From Dryomyza anilis (taxonomy: Eukaryota > Arthropoda > Insecta > Diptera > Dryomyzidae): a DNA stretch of 64,000 nucleotides. Location: NCBI GenBank assembly GCA_951804985.1, contig OX638135.1:6036659-6100658 (forward strand), read 5' to 3'. Made by a program: the position numbers and the translations under genes. Shown piece after piece: positions 9,678 to 23,150 of the stretch (position 1 is the first letter of the stretch; every line of letters starts with the position of its first letter). A model generated the notes under the pieces. That model was not told the DNA's origin, searched no databases, and saw only the letters and a list, made by a program, of their open reading frames with translations.

Positions 9678-11599
9678 ATATATTTGACCAAAAAAAGTAT
9701 ACTTAAGCACGTATATAGTAAAATTGACCTGTAGATGTAAATTTTATGTTAGTTATTTGAACATAAGTGGTCGGTTCTCAGATCACAATAGACCGATCAT
9801 ACCAAACTTGCTCAGACGGATATATAAGTAATCTAAATCTAAAGTTTGATTGCTCTAGCTGTTTTACTTTTTCGGTAATCGTAATCAACAGACAGACAGA
9901 CAGGCAGACGGACAGACATATGGACAGACATCGCTAAATCAGGAGGTCATGCCAATCAAGAATATATATACTTTTCCATACCGTAGATGCTTTCTTCTGG
10001 GTGTTACAAACGGCGTACCAAACTGAATATACCCTCTTACTCTTAGTGTAGGCTATAAAAATACACTATCAGATTTGTATAACGAATTAATTATTAATTT
10101 TTTATGAAAGAAAATGTCTCATGAAAATGTTATTAGCAGCTTTTCTACGGTCCTACTTCGTCTTTTCTCAAATGTTAACATAAAATTGATTTTTATATGA
10201 ATAGTTTTGAATTGGTATCGAGTATTCTTACATATTTTGTGTATCGAAATATATTATAAAAGGGAAAAAAGAGCTCTCCCGAACATAATTTTGTACGAAT
10301 TACATATATCTTTGGAGCTTTATGCAAACAAAATTTTTATTTCATTGCCACACATTGTTATAATGACAGCCAAACATAGTTTTGTTTTCATTCAAACAAA
10401 TTTATGTTCAGAATTAATAATTTTCGGCAACATTGCAAACATATATATGTTTGAATGTGAAAAACATTTTGTTTACATGTAAACATATTTATGTTTACAT
10501 TTAATTTTAATGTTAAAAAAGTAAATTTCGTGCTAATATCGTCTTTACACAATATTAATGTTTTCCATTTTTTTAAATTACATTTTTATACCCTACACCT
10601 ATTTTTTATTTATATTATATAATTATAAGCGTAAACTTTTATTTTTTTTATTACTCATCTTTTATTTATACTTAATAATTTTATTTCCGTCTATTGTTCC
10701 TATTTTGAGTTCAGAGAATTATGGTGAATCGGATATTTCACAAACATCCACAATCTGGTATTAACAGTAATTGGCGGTACTTAAAGAAATTCTTCCACCA
10801 AAAAGAACTTTTGAAATATATGAAAAGTATTAGTGTGAATGTTACTGAGTGCTAAAAGTAGGCAGCGTTCTTATTTAATTGTGATATCGTTATGCCAAAC
10901 ATACATAGAATCAAAATAATGCTATTATTTTTAAATTCGTTGTCACCCAGTAACAATCACGCATAACCAAATACATATAATTCAAAAAAACTTTTATTGA
11001 CGTTGGGTGTGTTAAATAACGGAAATATCAAACATACATATATTAATATCTGATGAAAAATATATATTTCTACAGTAACATTAATATAGTAAATTCATGT
11101 AAATCCGCGATTAAAGCTATTTATGTTTAAATATCGTATAATAATATTTCAATCTGAACCAAACAATTATACAATTCAATTATAATGTAATTAGATTTTA
11201 CTCATAATATTTATATGGTGATATCGAATTACGTTATAATTTCATTCAAACATAATCAAACAAATCTTTTATATCCGTGTAGGTAAACACGCCGAAGTTG
11301 AAGTTATGATGTACTCGTTGTTCTCGATGTAGGTAATACAATTTTAGTTAAACAGTTTTTATTTAATTATTTTATTATTAAGTAATACAATTTTTATAAA
11401 TACTTTTTATTACGCAGGTAATTGAATTTCAATTAAACCATTTGTATTCAATCAAGTGATATTTTTTTTATTTTAGCACTATTATAATGTTTAAATTTAA
11501 AAATCATTTTTCATTATTAAATTTCATATATATATAATTCAACAACAACAATTATATTTGAGCAATGACTTGGTAAATTGATTAACTCCAAAAATTTTA

Positions 11600-11718
11600 A
11601 ATTTAAGTATCAAATTCATTTAGTTATAAGTTTATGCATACACAATGTTAATTCTAATAATTGAAATAAACATTGTGGAATGCATAACTTATTACTAAAT
11701 AAATTTGACACTTAAATT
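11600..11718. repeat. Near-perfect palindrome, ~50-bp arms
   Basis: The left arm from AATTTAAGTATCAAATTCAT to ACACAATGTT is matched in reverse complement by AACATTGTGGAATGCATAAC to ACACTTAAATT, with a loop of about 20 nt. It could be a tiny folded-back transposon remnant or a hairpin-forming site. Confidence 0.75.
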
Positions 11719-12394
11719 ATTTTTTTTTAAAAGAAATTAAATTATATTAAAAATATTTTCAACATTTGGGTGTTTTTGAGATAACAAAAAGGTAAAAAGT
11801 ATATATAATTTTTTTGAAACCATTTTTTTTGGAACCATTTTCTAAACACTAGTTCTAAACATCACAGAGGGCGTAAAGACAAAACCACTAATCTAATCTG
11901 AAGAAAATGTAGTACTCCGGTACAAATAGAGTAAATATTAGAAACAAATTTGACCGCGAGATGACGTAATTTTCATTTCTCTCTGCAACCATATAATCGA
12001 TCTCAACCAAATTTAGTTTCGTGACTCTTTGTGGAATACTGGACTAAAATATGTTAAAATTCCATCACCATATAATACATTCAATCATAGAGAATATCAC
12101 GTTCTATGCAACCGTAAGTCCTGTACTCTAACATATCGTCAACAGAAAGGCTATATTATTATAACCATGTGTATATCATTAATATAAACTAACCAGACAT
12201 ACTTTTTAAGAATCACTTAACATAAACTTTAACATCGGTCCACATTTGATTAACAGAAGACTAACCTAAAGATAATCCCTACGATTCCTAATTTGAGTTA
12301 AATTCATATAGTTAGGCTGATATGAAGTTTAAATCTTTTGTGCACGGATAGAAAAGATTAGTTTGAATGTATTTAAAAAATCAGAGCTGTAAAG

Positions 12395-12720
12395 GTTGGA
12401 ATACGATTACTTTTGATTACGATTACTAAAGAATCGTAATCAAAAATGTTGATTACGATTCTTAGTAGTCGTAATCAAAAATTTTGATTACGATTAGAAA
12501 TAGAAGAGTAATCCGACTACTTTTTGTTTGATTATTTGAAAATAATAAAAAAAAATAATCCGGATACTTTTTTTGGATTACTTGTATTTTTCTTAATCAA
12601 AAAATAATCTAACAATAATCTAAAGAGAAATAATTAAAAAAATGTAGTCGGATTACCTTTTTAGATTATTTTAAATAATCAAAAAAAAAGTAGTCGAATT
12701 ATTTTTTTGATTATATGAAG
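12395..12720. repeat. GATTACGATT / AATCGTAATC simple-repeat tract
   Basis: Alternating direct and inverted decamers GATTACGATT and AATCGTAATC, then variants such as GTAATCCGACTAC. Many small hairpins are possible. It may be the inner array of an unrecognised DNA element. Confidence 0.65.
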
Positions 12721-13067
12721 TTATAATGAAGTTATAATCGAAATTGAATTTATTTTTGTGAAGATTTTAATAACATATAACTATGTGTAATATTTATATT
12801 GTCCAGAAGTATCTGCCAAATTTACCATAAATATGTTACAAGCCAAACATAAAATTTTAATTGCATTTGAATATACTATTTCTTGGCAGTTTACTCGGTT
12901 ATAACTATGTTTCAAAGCAAACAGAAAAAGCTATTCAGATATAATTATAATGTATGTTCGCAGCGCTCGTCTTCATTAGGTATGTTATCGACAGAAGACG
13001 TTGGCAACGTTGCGCAGATTTTCTACCTCTACTCTTTTGTCGTCGTTTGAAGTATGTATTGGTCCTT

Positions 13068-13321
13068 TTAAATTCGGTACACCTACCCATTTTTAAATAT
13101 GTGTATCAAATGAATGGAAATTAGCGGAAATTTTCAGGATTCGTATACCCTGGTGACCTGTATACCACTTTGAATGGTAACCACACATATGTGTGGGGTA
13201 TTTATAGTCGGCTTAGACCGACTATAATTTTGAAAATCATAACTATCATAATAACACCTATTATAAAATGTGTCTACTTTAAAAATTATCATGTGATCTA
13301 ACCTTCCCAACTGGTTTTATT
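13068..13321 (-). repeat. mini-me-like repeat (family A), truncated copy
   Basis: Runs from ATTCGGTACACCTACCCATT to CCCAACTGGTTTTA. The half with the conserved core and GTCY run is missing. It borders a half copy of family D and seems to lie inside that element. Confidence 0.8.
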
Positions 13322-13690
13322 TTATTTTCAGGATTTCTTTCCAAAAAATATTAAGATATGTTTTTATACAAACATACCACTTTTTGAACAGAAACAACTG
13401 ATTTATATGCAGGTCGTTCCAAATCATGTTTTATTTTGAACATATTTATGTTTCTGTTTAAATATTTATTTTGTTTGGATGTAGTAATTATTATGATTTT
13501 ATTAGAACATACACCATTTTAAGGGCAACATAAAAATGTTTCCGTGATATCATAATGTAAATCAGAGCATATTACAACAATGTGCAAGTGCCAATACAAA
13601 TCTGTTCACAAATGATTTATCAGGCAATTATATATTATGTTTACAAACATACATGTTAATGCCTGCAAAATTATGTTTGCAGCGTGTGTT
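13322..13690. mobile_element. Inverted-repeat element D, right half
   Basis: Matches 18195-18600: TTTTATTTTCAGGATTT, repeated AAACATA/TATGTTT motifs, ACACCATTTTAAGGGCAACAT, and the end ATGCCTGCAAAATTATGTTTG. The left arm is not next to it, so the copy is broken by the mini-me-like repeat or a deletion. Confidence 0.65.
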
Positions 13691-15346
13691 AACTAGATTC
13701 CGAATGGTCTATTATATAGGTCCTGGCCATTTCAGGAAACTGTTTTTTTCTTGGAGATCGGGAGGAAGTAAAAAAAAAACATTAAAAACAAACATTTTAC
13801 CCTTGTTTCCATAATAAAACATACAAATATTCAATTTAATCGTTAAATATTTTGTTTGATAATAATAATAAACTGAATAAATTCAACAATAAAAAAAATA
13901 TATTTTCAATTATTTTTTATATATACAATTTCTGTCACCTTAAAATAAATATTTTTTGTGTTTGACTGGTTGTAACCTTGGTCAGATTAATCCGAATTTC
14001 ATATTGTTTATTTCAAAATATTAGCTGAAGTATTCTCAATGGAATATACGAATCTGTAAAATGTTAAAGTCCATATGTAGAAAAACACGAAAATTGCCAT
14101 ATATCTGTATTATGTAATAACTCGAAAACTTGAGGCAATCCGAAAATACTGAGTATGAATCTTGAAATCCATCGGAAAATCATACTAAGATTGTGAATAC
14201 TTAAAAAAAGGTCTCCATTTGTTGTCTAGTGAAATTTGAAGTGTTTTCAGAACACAGTTATTATTTCTGGTGAATTAGAAACATTTAGTAAGAATAATAA
14301 GTTATCATTGCAAACATTCGATTGTTTACCACAAATACTTGCAAACAATCCTTTTTTGTGTGCAAGTAAAAAACGTAAAAATCGATACTTTCGAGGAATA
14401 AATAAATATGTATCGATTCGATGTAATAATGTGAAATGCTATACATACGAAAAAATAATATAAATATGTAGGTACTTAAATAAATAACAGTCAACGGTAT
14501 ATCACTGTCAATGTATGTAGCTATGTCCACCGAACGAAAAAAGATAATGTTTTTTTTATTTAGTTTGTATGTTTTTTCTTCCAAATATATCTGCTCTGCG
14601 GCAGTTTCAAATACATATAAAAAAAAGAATAATAAAACGATATATAAAGATATAAAGATATCTATTGTAATTTAAGTTTATTGTGTTTGTTGTTACTGTT
14701 TTACCTTTGAATCATACCGGTTTTGCTGTAAATTGTCCTCTCCCGCTGAAAAATAATCCGCGCTCACTCCTCAGTCACTGTACACTCATAGTCATGAACA
14801 TCTCTATTAATGTCCAGACATCAAGTCGTGTGGCTTGGTCCGAACCGAAACGAACCGGTCTGGCCTGAGCTGGGCTGGCTTTCGCGCAGCGAGAACATTC
14901 ACACATGCTGGCCCGATTTTGTTGAAATCAAGTATAGAAAAGACATCAACACGATGCTGAACTGCAGTACGTAAGTAAGGTTTCTACCTGCTGACTTTGA
15001 CGCTGTTGCTGCTTTTGATTCCCAAACCATTTAATTGCTTAATTTTCCCTTTGATTTTCGATACTCTCTGTATATGTAGGGGTTTATTTTTTCAAACTTG
15101 CCAGTGATGTACGGCTTTCAACATAAAATGAGTGGGTTGGACAGTAGGAATTTTAAGAATGTCTCTGTTATTTATTGCAGTACATCTCTATAATAGGAGA
15201 ATTTTATGGTTCATATCCAATTTTCGTTTTCTTTTTACAACAATTAAACTTTTAAAAAAAATTTGAATTAAAAATAATGAATAAAATGTCAAAATGCTGA
15301 TATTAATTTTAAAGTCAACTTTAAATTGTTTATGAGTACGCGCTAT
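13691..15346. other. AT-rich stretch with one GC-richer island
   Basis: No supported gene. The island at 14740-14990 is treated as a separate weak call. The rest lacks coding or repeat features I can recognise. Confidence 0.45.
14740..14980 (+). promoter_or_regulatory. Possible promoter and non-coding first exon (weak)
   Basis: A GC-richer, apparently single-copy patch in AT-rich DNA. TCAGTC at 14771 fits an initiator, and GTAAGTAAG near 14969 fits a 5' splice site. No TATA box is obvious and no downstream exon was found. This could be chance. Confidence 0.2.
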
Positions 15347-16080
15347 TTTTATACCCTACACTAAGAGTGAAAGGGTATATTCAGTTTGGTACGCCGTTTG
15401 TAACACCCAGAAGGAAGCATCTCCGGTATGGAAAAGTATATATATTCTTGATCAGCATGACCTCCTGAGTCGATTTAGCGATGTCCGTCTGTCCGTCTGT
15501 CTGTCCGTCTGTCTGTCCGTCTGTCTGTCTGTCTGTTGAAATCCCTACTACTTTTAAAATTGAAGAGCTAGATAAATGAAACTTATAACTTAGATTACTA
15601 ATATACCTACGCTGTATGTGCGAGATTGGCGAGATCGGTCCATTGTGACCTATGATCCGACCACTTATGTTGAAATACCTCATATAAAATGTACATATAA
15701 AGATCAATTTTTATGTATACGTGCTTATGTAAACTTTTTTGGTCAAATATATATTGACATCATGCTCAAATACATGATAATAATGTTTTCCGGCGAAAAG
15801 ACTTGTGGTTCACAAAAAAAAAATCGAAATTCGGTACACCTACCCATTTGTAAATATGGGTATCAAATGAATGGAAATTCTTCAGCGATTGAATGTTTGT
15901 AGTTATTTTCAGGATTCGTATACCCTGGTGACCTATATATCACTTTGAATGGTAACCACACATATGTGTAGGGTATTTATAGTCGGCTTAGACCGACTAT
16001 AATTTTGATAATCCTAACTATCATAATTACACATACTTTGAAATTTCCCATGTGATCTAACCTTCCCAACTGGTTTTAAT
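15347..16080 (-). repeat. mini-me-like repeat (family A), full copy
   Basis: Runs TTTATACCCTACACTAAGAG to CCCAACTGGTTTTA. The GTCY array at about 15483-15536 has roughly 13 tetramers. Core, hairpin and ACACATATGTGT palindrome are intact. Frames translating to repeated DRQTDGQT are products of the tetramer array, not genes. Confidence 0.88.
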
Positions 16081-17278
<1,198 letters not shown>

Positions 17279-17760
17279 TTTGTGTTTCCAATTTCCATTC
17301 CAATTTTGCCATTTCGACTCCAATTTTGTTATTTCCTCATGTTCAGAAAAATTTCCCACTTTATTCTGACTAATCTTCATTTTTAAATGTTCCCACAAAT
17401 TTTATATAGAATTAAGGTCCGGACTACATGAAGTCCGGACTACTACAGTCCAATAAGTCAACGTGAAAATACTTTTTTGAACCTCGCACCGTATGTTTAA
17501 AATCGTTATACTCTTAAAAAATGCATGTAACTGGCAGGTTTTCGTCAGTACAATGTTATATTACGTGAATTTGTATTGAAATATAATGGAAATGGTCCAT
17601 AAAACTTTCAATTTTTATAATGAGGCAAATTTCGGACCACGACTTAGCACCCCAAAAGTATAATGTTTCCGCCACCATAATAGAAGAGTATGGTGGGTAT
17701 ACCTGGGGCTAAACTTTTTTGAAAAGAGTGTTGTTTTTTGATGAAACTAAGATAAACAGT
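17279..17760 (-). pseudogene. Tc1-like transposase relic
   Basis: On the minus strand, YGGGNIILLGC (near 17680) matches the Tc1 KxGGGxxxxWGC segment, and about 75 codons later SPDLNSI-stop-NLWEHLK (near 17400) matches the catalytic SPDLNPIENLWE segment. The stop replaces the catalytic Glu codon and frames are shifted between the two. The family cuts and pastes DNA at TA sites. No inverted ends were identified, and a large part is missing. Confidence 0.65.
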
Positions 17761-17967
17761 GTACCTGCACACAAAAAAATAATTGCTTGGCGTGCAGTTG
17801 TTTCAACGAATATTCATTTGCATCTACCAAATTTAGTCAGCCTCAACTGAAATGCATTTGTGGTAAACAATAGTATGATGCGTAACCACACGGATAGAAA
17901 AGATTTGTTTGAATATATTTGAATGTAATTAAAAAGTAATACGAAATTACCATACATGTATTACACG

Positions 17968-18600
17968 CTGCAAAAAAAAGGGCTCTCCCAAACATAATTT
18001 TGCAGGCATTAACATGCATGTTTGGAATTTTATGTAAACATAATATATAATTGTCATTTGTAAACAGGGTTGTATTGAGACTTGAACAGTGTTGTAATGA
18101 GCTCTGACTTACATTATAATATCACGGAAACATTTTAATGTTGCCCCTTAAAATAGTGTATGTTTTAATGGAATAGTGTATGTTCTATTTTTATTTTATT
18201 TTCAGGATTTTTTCCAAAAATATGTAAATATGTTTCTATGCAAACATACTACTTTTTGTACTGAAACAACTGAATGTTTCACTGGAAACATATTTATATG
18301 CAAGTCGTTCAAAATCATGTTTTAATTTGAACATATTTATGTTTCAGTCCAAATATTTATTTTGTTTGAATGTAGTAATTATTATGTTTGCATTAGAACA
18401 TACACCATTTTAAGGGGCAACATTAAAATGTTTCCGTGATATTATAATGTAAGTCAGAGCTCAGAACACTGTTCAAGTCTCAATACAACCCTGTTTACAA
18501 ATGATTTATCAGTCAATTATATATTAAGTTTACATAAAATTCCAAACATACATGTTAATGCCTGCAAAATTATGTTTGGGAGAACCCTTTTTTTTAGCAG
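17968..18600. mobile_element. Inverted-repeat element D, ~633 bp with ~198-bp arms
   Basis: The left arm 17968-18165 (CTGCAAAAAAAAGGGCTCTC, ACATAATTTTGCAGGC, GTTGCCCCTTAAAATAGTGT) returns in reverse complement at 18403-18600. The interior carries repeated AAACATA/TATGTTT motifs and no transposase. No convincing target-site duplication is visible. It looks like a non-autonomous fold-back-like DNA element of unknown superfamily. Confidence 0.75.
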
Positions 18601-18883
18601 AGTGCAACTATTAGTTGAAGCAACTGCAACATTGATTGGGGAAACACATTTTTTATACATTTTAATTTTTTTTATTTCCATTGCTACGGCAACTAAATTC
18701 AAAATCGGACATACCCAATATTTAGTTGACTTAACAGATAGTTAGTTACATTATGTTGTAGCAACCAATATTTATTTGATTCAACAGCGAAGTCAGTTGT
18801 CTTGTTTAAAAGCGATGCCAAAGCAGAACACCAGTCGCGTAAGCTACAGATTTTTCACACGTTTTTTTATTGTATTTTTTTAT

Positions 18884-19621
18884 TTTATACCCTACACTAA
18901 GAGTGAAAGGGTATATTCAGTTTGGTACGCCGTTTGTAACACCCAGAAGGAAGCATCTCCGGTATGGAAAAGTATATATATTCTTGATCAGCATGACCTC
19001 CTGAGTCGATTTAGCGATGTCCATCTGTCCGTCTGTCTGTCTGTCTGTCCGTCTGTCCGTCTGTATGTCTGTCCGTCTGTCTGTCCGTCTGTCCGTCTGT
19101 CTGTCTGTTGAAATCCCTACTACTTTTAAAATTGAAGAGCTAGATAAATGAAACTTATAACTTTGATTACTAATATACCTACGCTGTATGTGCGAGATCG
19201 GTCCATTGTGACCTATGATCCGACCACTTATGTTCAAATACCTGATATAAAATGTACATATAAAGATCAATTTTTATGTATACGTGCTTAGGTAAACTTT
19301 TTTGTTCAAATATATATTGATATCATGCTCAAATACATGATAATAATGTTTTCGGGCGAAAAGACTTGAAATTCGGTACACCTACCCATTTGTAAATATG
19401 GGTATCAAATGAATGGAAATTCTTCAGCGATTGAAATTTTGTAATTATTTTCAGCATTCGTATACTCTGGTAACCAATATACCACTTTGAATGGTAACCA
19501 CACATATGTGTAGGGTATTTATAGTCGGCTTAGACCGACTATAATTTTGATAATCCCAACTATCATAATTACACCTACTTTAAAATTTCCCATGTGATAT
19601 AACCTTCCCAACTGGTTTTAT
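18884..19621 (-). repeat. mini-me-like repeat (family A), full copy
   Basis: Complete ends. The GTCY array at about 19017-19107 is among the longest here and includes GTAT interruptions. Hairpin and core are intact. Confidence 0.88.
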
Positions 19622-20121
19622 TTCAATTCAATAAAAATTACTCCGCGGAGTAAATGGTACTCTAATGGAGTACCATTTCTAAATATTTATCAACTATCTT
19701 CCAATTTGTAAGATGTTTAATTGATGGTTGCTATACGTAATCGTAAATTTGAAAGATATTTTCTAGCAATATTTATCGTATTTGACGGATGTTTGTGAGA
19801 CAGGTGTCTCAAAGCCTATCTTAATAATTTGTAAATAACTTGATATTTAGGGCTGTGATATTTCTGGTAATCATCTTTGTTTTTTTAGTCTGTATTTTAC
19901 TTTGATGGAAAAATGCATTGGAAGCACATTATAAATTGAATTTTTATCAAAATTTTATATTTTTGCTTTAAAGGTGGACATATTATCTATAACTAGTATT
20001 TATCGGTTTTCTACCATTGCCACAAATGGAGATAGAAAATACTTGTAGAAGTCACTAAAAGAAATAAAAAAAAATTTTATATACGATAATGAGTGTATTT
20101 GGATTTATTTCAAATATATTT
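19622..20121. other. AT-rich stretch, nothing recognised
   Basis: Apart from a short palindrome ACTCCGCGGAGT near 19641 I see no gene or repeat family. Confidence 0.5.
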
Positions 20122-20128
20122 ATATATA

Positions 20129-20168
<40 letters not shown>
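20122..20168. repeat. (TA)n tail of RTE-type LINE
   Basis: The TA run sits exactly at the 3' end of the minus-strand LINE. RTE elements usually end in short simple repeats instead of poly(A). Confidence 0.8.
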
Positions 20169-20171
<3 letters not shown>

Positions 20172-23150
20172 TTACTTAAATGGCCCTTACAACCGTGGGT
20201 CGGTTTTGGCCGCTGAGATGAAGCCGCGCCAGTCGGATCTGCTTTGCGCGCGCTGACGCCAGTTAGAAATACCAAGCGTTGCCAGGTTGTCCTCAACTTG
20301 GTCTTTCCAACGCAGATTTGTCCACCAAATAGCCAGCGAAGCCGCTGGATCTTGATGCGCTTGACTATGTCAATGTCGTCGAATAACTCATACAGCTCGT
20401 GGTTCTTCCTGATTCGATACTCGTTAGCAAAGCAGATAGGGTCAAAGATTTTACGGAGAATCTTTCTATCGAACGCTCCCAGTACTCTCTCATCGGTGGA
20501 GGCCAGCGTCCATGTTTCTGCACCATAAAGTAGGACGGGCATGATGAGTGACTTGTAGTGCGTTATTTTTATCCGGCGAGAGAGGGCTCTGCTTCTCAAT
20601 TGCCTACTGAGCCCAAAGTAGCACCTGTTGGCAAGAGTTATTCTCCGTTTGATTTCCAGGCTGACGTCGTTGTTGCTGTTTACGCTGGATCCCAGATAGA
20701 CGAAGTCCTTCACAATGTCGAACTTGTGGGTGTCAAAATCAGCTTTTTGTCCAAGACGCACGACTCTTTCTCCAATCTGGAGAATGCTGCGCTGACTGCT
20801 CGTGTGCTCCTGCCAATGATATCAATATCGTCGGCATATGCGAGCAGCATGACACTTTTGTTGAGGATAGTGCCGCTTTGACGGAGTTCGGCAGCTCGAA
20901 CTATTTTCTCCATCAATAAGTTAAAAAAGTCGCACGATAGGGAGTCACCTTGTCTGAAACCTCGTCTGGTATGAAATGGCTCGGAGAGGTCTTTTCCTAT
21001 TCTCACTGAGCAAAGTGTGTTGCTCAGGGTCATCCTGCAAAGCCTTATAAGTTTCGCAGGTATACCGAACTCAGACATTGCGGCTTTCGGAGTGTCGAAG
21101 GCGGCTTTATAGTCGACTAATAGGTGGTAGGTGTCGATCTGTTTTTCTAGTGTCTTTTCTTGGATTAGGCGCAATGTGAAAATCTGGTCTATGGTGGACT
21201 TTCCGGGTCTGAAGCCGCACTGATAAGGTCCAATCAGTCTGTTGACGATGGGCTTCACTCTTTCACATAATACGCTCGATAGAACCTTGTATGCGATATT
21301 GAGTAGGCTGATCCCACGGTAGTTGGCGCAGATAGTGGGATCCCCTTTCTTAAGGATTGGGCAGAGTACACTGAGGTTCCAGTCACTTGGCATGCTTTCA
21401 TCCGACCATATTCTGCTTACGAGCTCGTGCATGCTATCTATTAGCTCTTCGCCTCCGGTCTTAAACAATTCAGCAGGCAGGCCATCAGCACCTGCGGCTT
21501 TGTTGTTTTCAGCCGAGCAGTGGCTGTTCTGCCCTCGTCATGGTCATGGCGTCATGGCGGAATCTCAACGTCGTTATCAAGTACTGGGGTTGCCGGGTTT
21601 ACTTCTCTATCGGTGGAATTGCGGTCATCATCACCGGTCAGCAGTTTAGAGAAGTGATCCCTCCATATTTTCAGTGTGCTCTGGATATCTGTCACTAGAT
21701 TTCCGTTCTCATCTTTACAGGAAGAGGCTCCGGATTTTGAACCTCCGGCTAGGCGTCTTATTTTCTCGAAGAATTTTCGAGCCTCATTCCTGTCCCCATG
21801 CATCTCAATCTCCTCACACTCACATCTTTCTGCCTCGCTTTTTTTACGCCTGAAAAGACGTCTCTCTTCCCTCCTTTTCTCTTTGTATCGCTCCTTTGCA
21901 GCTCGCGTAGCTACTGACTGCAGGGTGGATTTGTATGCAGCGTCTTTCTCTGCAGTTGCCGCACGACACTCTTGGTCATACCACTGATTTCTCAGGGGGC
22001 GTTGGAATCCAAGCACCTCTTCGGCAGCCGTACGCATAGAGCAGGAGATATGATTCCACTGCGCGCTTATATCATCGAGAGGAGGAGTGCTTTGTCTAAG
22101 CAGGTGTGAGAGTCGAGTGGAAAAGGTTTGCGTTGTCAGTTGTGATTGCAGCTTTCCGACGTCTAGCTTTCTCTGCGTTTGGTTCCGCACGTTCTTCGCA
22201 GCGCTTAAGCGTGTGCGGACCTTGGCTGCTACAAGGTAATGATCCGAGTCCATATTGGCACCTCGGATAGTGCGTACGTCCATCACGCTCGACGCGTGCC
22301 TTCCGTCAATCACAATGTGATCAATTTGATTTCGAGTTTTTTGATCGGGCGACAACCATTAGGCCTTGTGGATATCGAAATGTTCGAATCTAGTGCTACT
22401 AACTACCATGTTTCGTGCTGCGGCGAAGTCGATTAGCCTCGTTCCGTTATCGGAAGTGTTGGCATGGAGGCTAAATTTTACGATTCTGGGACAATAGATG
22501 GCTTCTCTGCCCACCTTGGCGTTAAAATCGCCTAGCATGATTTTGATATCGTGGCGGGGGCAGCGCTCGTATGCGTTGTCTAGGCGCTCGTAGAAGCGCT
22601 CTTTTGTCTCGTCATCTTTCTCGTTCGTCGGGGCGTGTGCACAAATTAGGCTGATATGGAAATATTTAGCCTTGATGCGGATTGTTGCCAGCCTTTCGTC
22701 CACGGGCGTGAACCTAGAGACAAGGTGGCGGAGTCTCTTGCCGACCACAAATCCACATCCAAATTCGTGTCTCTCCGCATGACAGCTGTAGTAGATATCA
22801 CAGGACGCTTGTTTCGAACAGCCCTGTCCCGTCCATCGCATCTCCTGGATAGCAGTGATGTCAGCCTTATATTTTTCGAGGACATCTGCCAGCTGTATAG
22901 AGACATCTTCCCTATAAAGAGTCCGGACATTCCAGGTGCATATCCGTAAATCATGGTCCTTAAAACGTTTGCGTGGGTCGTCATCGTTGTAATCGGTGGT
23001 TATCCGAGGCTTCTTTTTTGTTTTCATTGGGCGCATAGGTTTTTTCCGTGGTGGGACCCAAACCCGAGGACTTCCACCGAAGTGGAGGTGTCACCATTTG
23101 ACAATTTGCCAATTCTGGTGACCAGTGAGTTGACTTGAGACGACACCGAC
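20169..23150 (-). mobile_element. RTE-type non-LTR retrotransposon, minus strand, nearly full length
   Basis: A single long reading region encodes endonuclease then RT, with a very short 3' region ending TAAGGGCCATTTAAGTAAG before the (TA)n. Its 5' end meets the 5' end of a second copy near 23150. Internal deletions and stops make it inactive. The endonuclease and RT sequence style (YGAETWTL after the RT, IKRRI, ICTWNVRTL) fits the RTE clade; clade assignment is by eye. Confidence 0.85.
20180..23036 (-). pseudogene. RTE LINE endonuclease/reverse transcriptase, broken
   Basis: This family makes a nick with its APE-type endonuclease and primes reverse transcription from it. Endonuclease motifs from the N-terminus: ICTWNVRTLY, QEMRWTG, LGDFNAKVG, NQIDHIVI and SDHYLVAAKV. 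One TAA (near 22357) interrupts it. RT motifs: ANYRGISLLN, GFRPGKSTIDQI, DYKAAFD, GFRQGDSLSC and LLAYADDIDI (YADD at 20826-20837). Relative to the plus-strand copy it lacks six codons after AAFDTP, a block after LEKES bounded by GAGTC repeats, and about 30 codons after LRWL. A frameshift near 21550 separates the linker from the RT. Confidence 0.88.

Larger units (their letters stand above)
2299..10061 (+). repeat. mini-me-like repeat (family A), full copy split by two insertions
   Basis: Starts ACCAGTTGGGAAGGTTAGAT and ends TAGGCTATAAAA, as in intact copies such as 51769-52458. Own sequence is 2299-2355, 3641-3906 and 9678-10061. The hairpin ATAGTCGG/CCGACAAT, the (TA)n, the GACA run and the conserved core are present. 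A mariner-type element interrupts it at a TA and an LTR retrotransposon at an ATAT site. It is therefore older than both. Confidence 0.85.
10062..13067. other. AT-rich intergenic stretch without a recognisable gene
   Basis: Contains a degenerate relative of the inverted-repeat family D near 10258-10470 (GCTCTCCCGAACATAATTTTG), a palindrome at 11600-11718 and a GATTACGATT repeat at 12395-12720, listed separately. Open frames here are short and AT-driven, with no motif. Confidence 0.5.

Noticed and set aside
15381..15707. Open frames with repeated DRQTDGQTD or CLSVCPSV residues here and in the other family A copies
   Set aside because: They are translations of the GTCY tetramer array and recur in every repeat copy on whichever strand is open; no protein family is involved.
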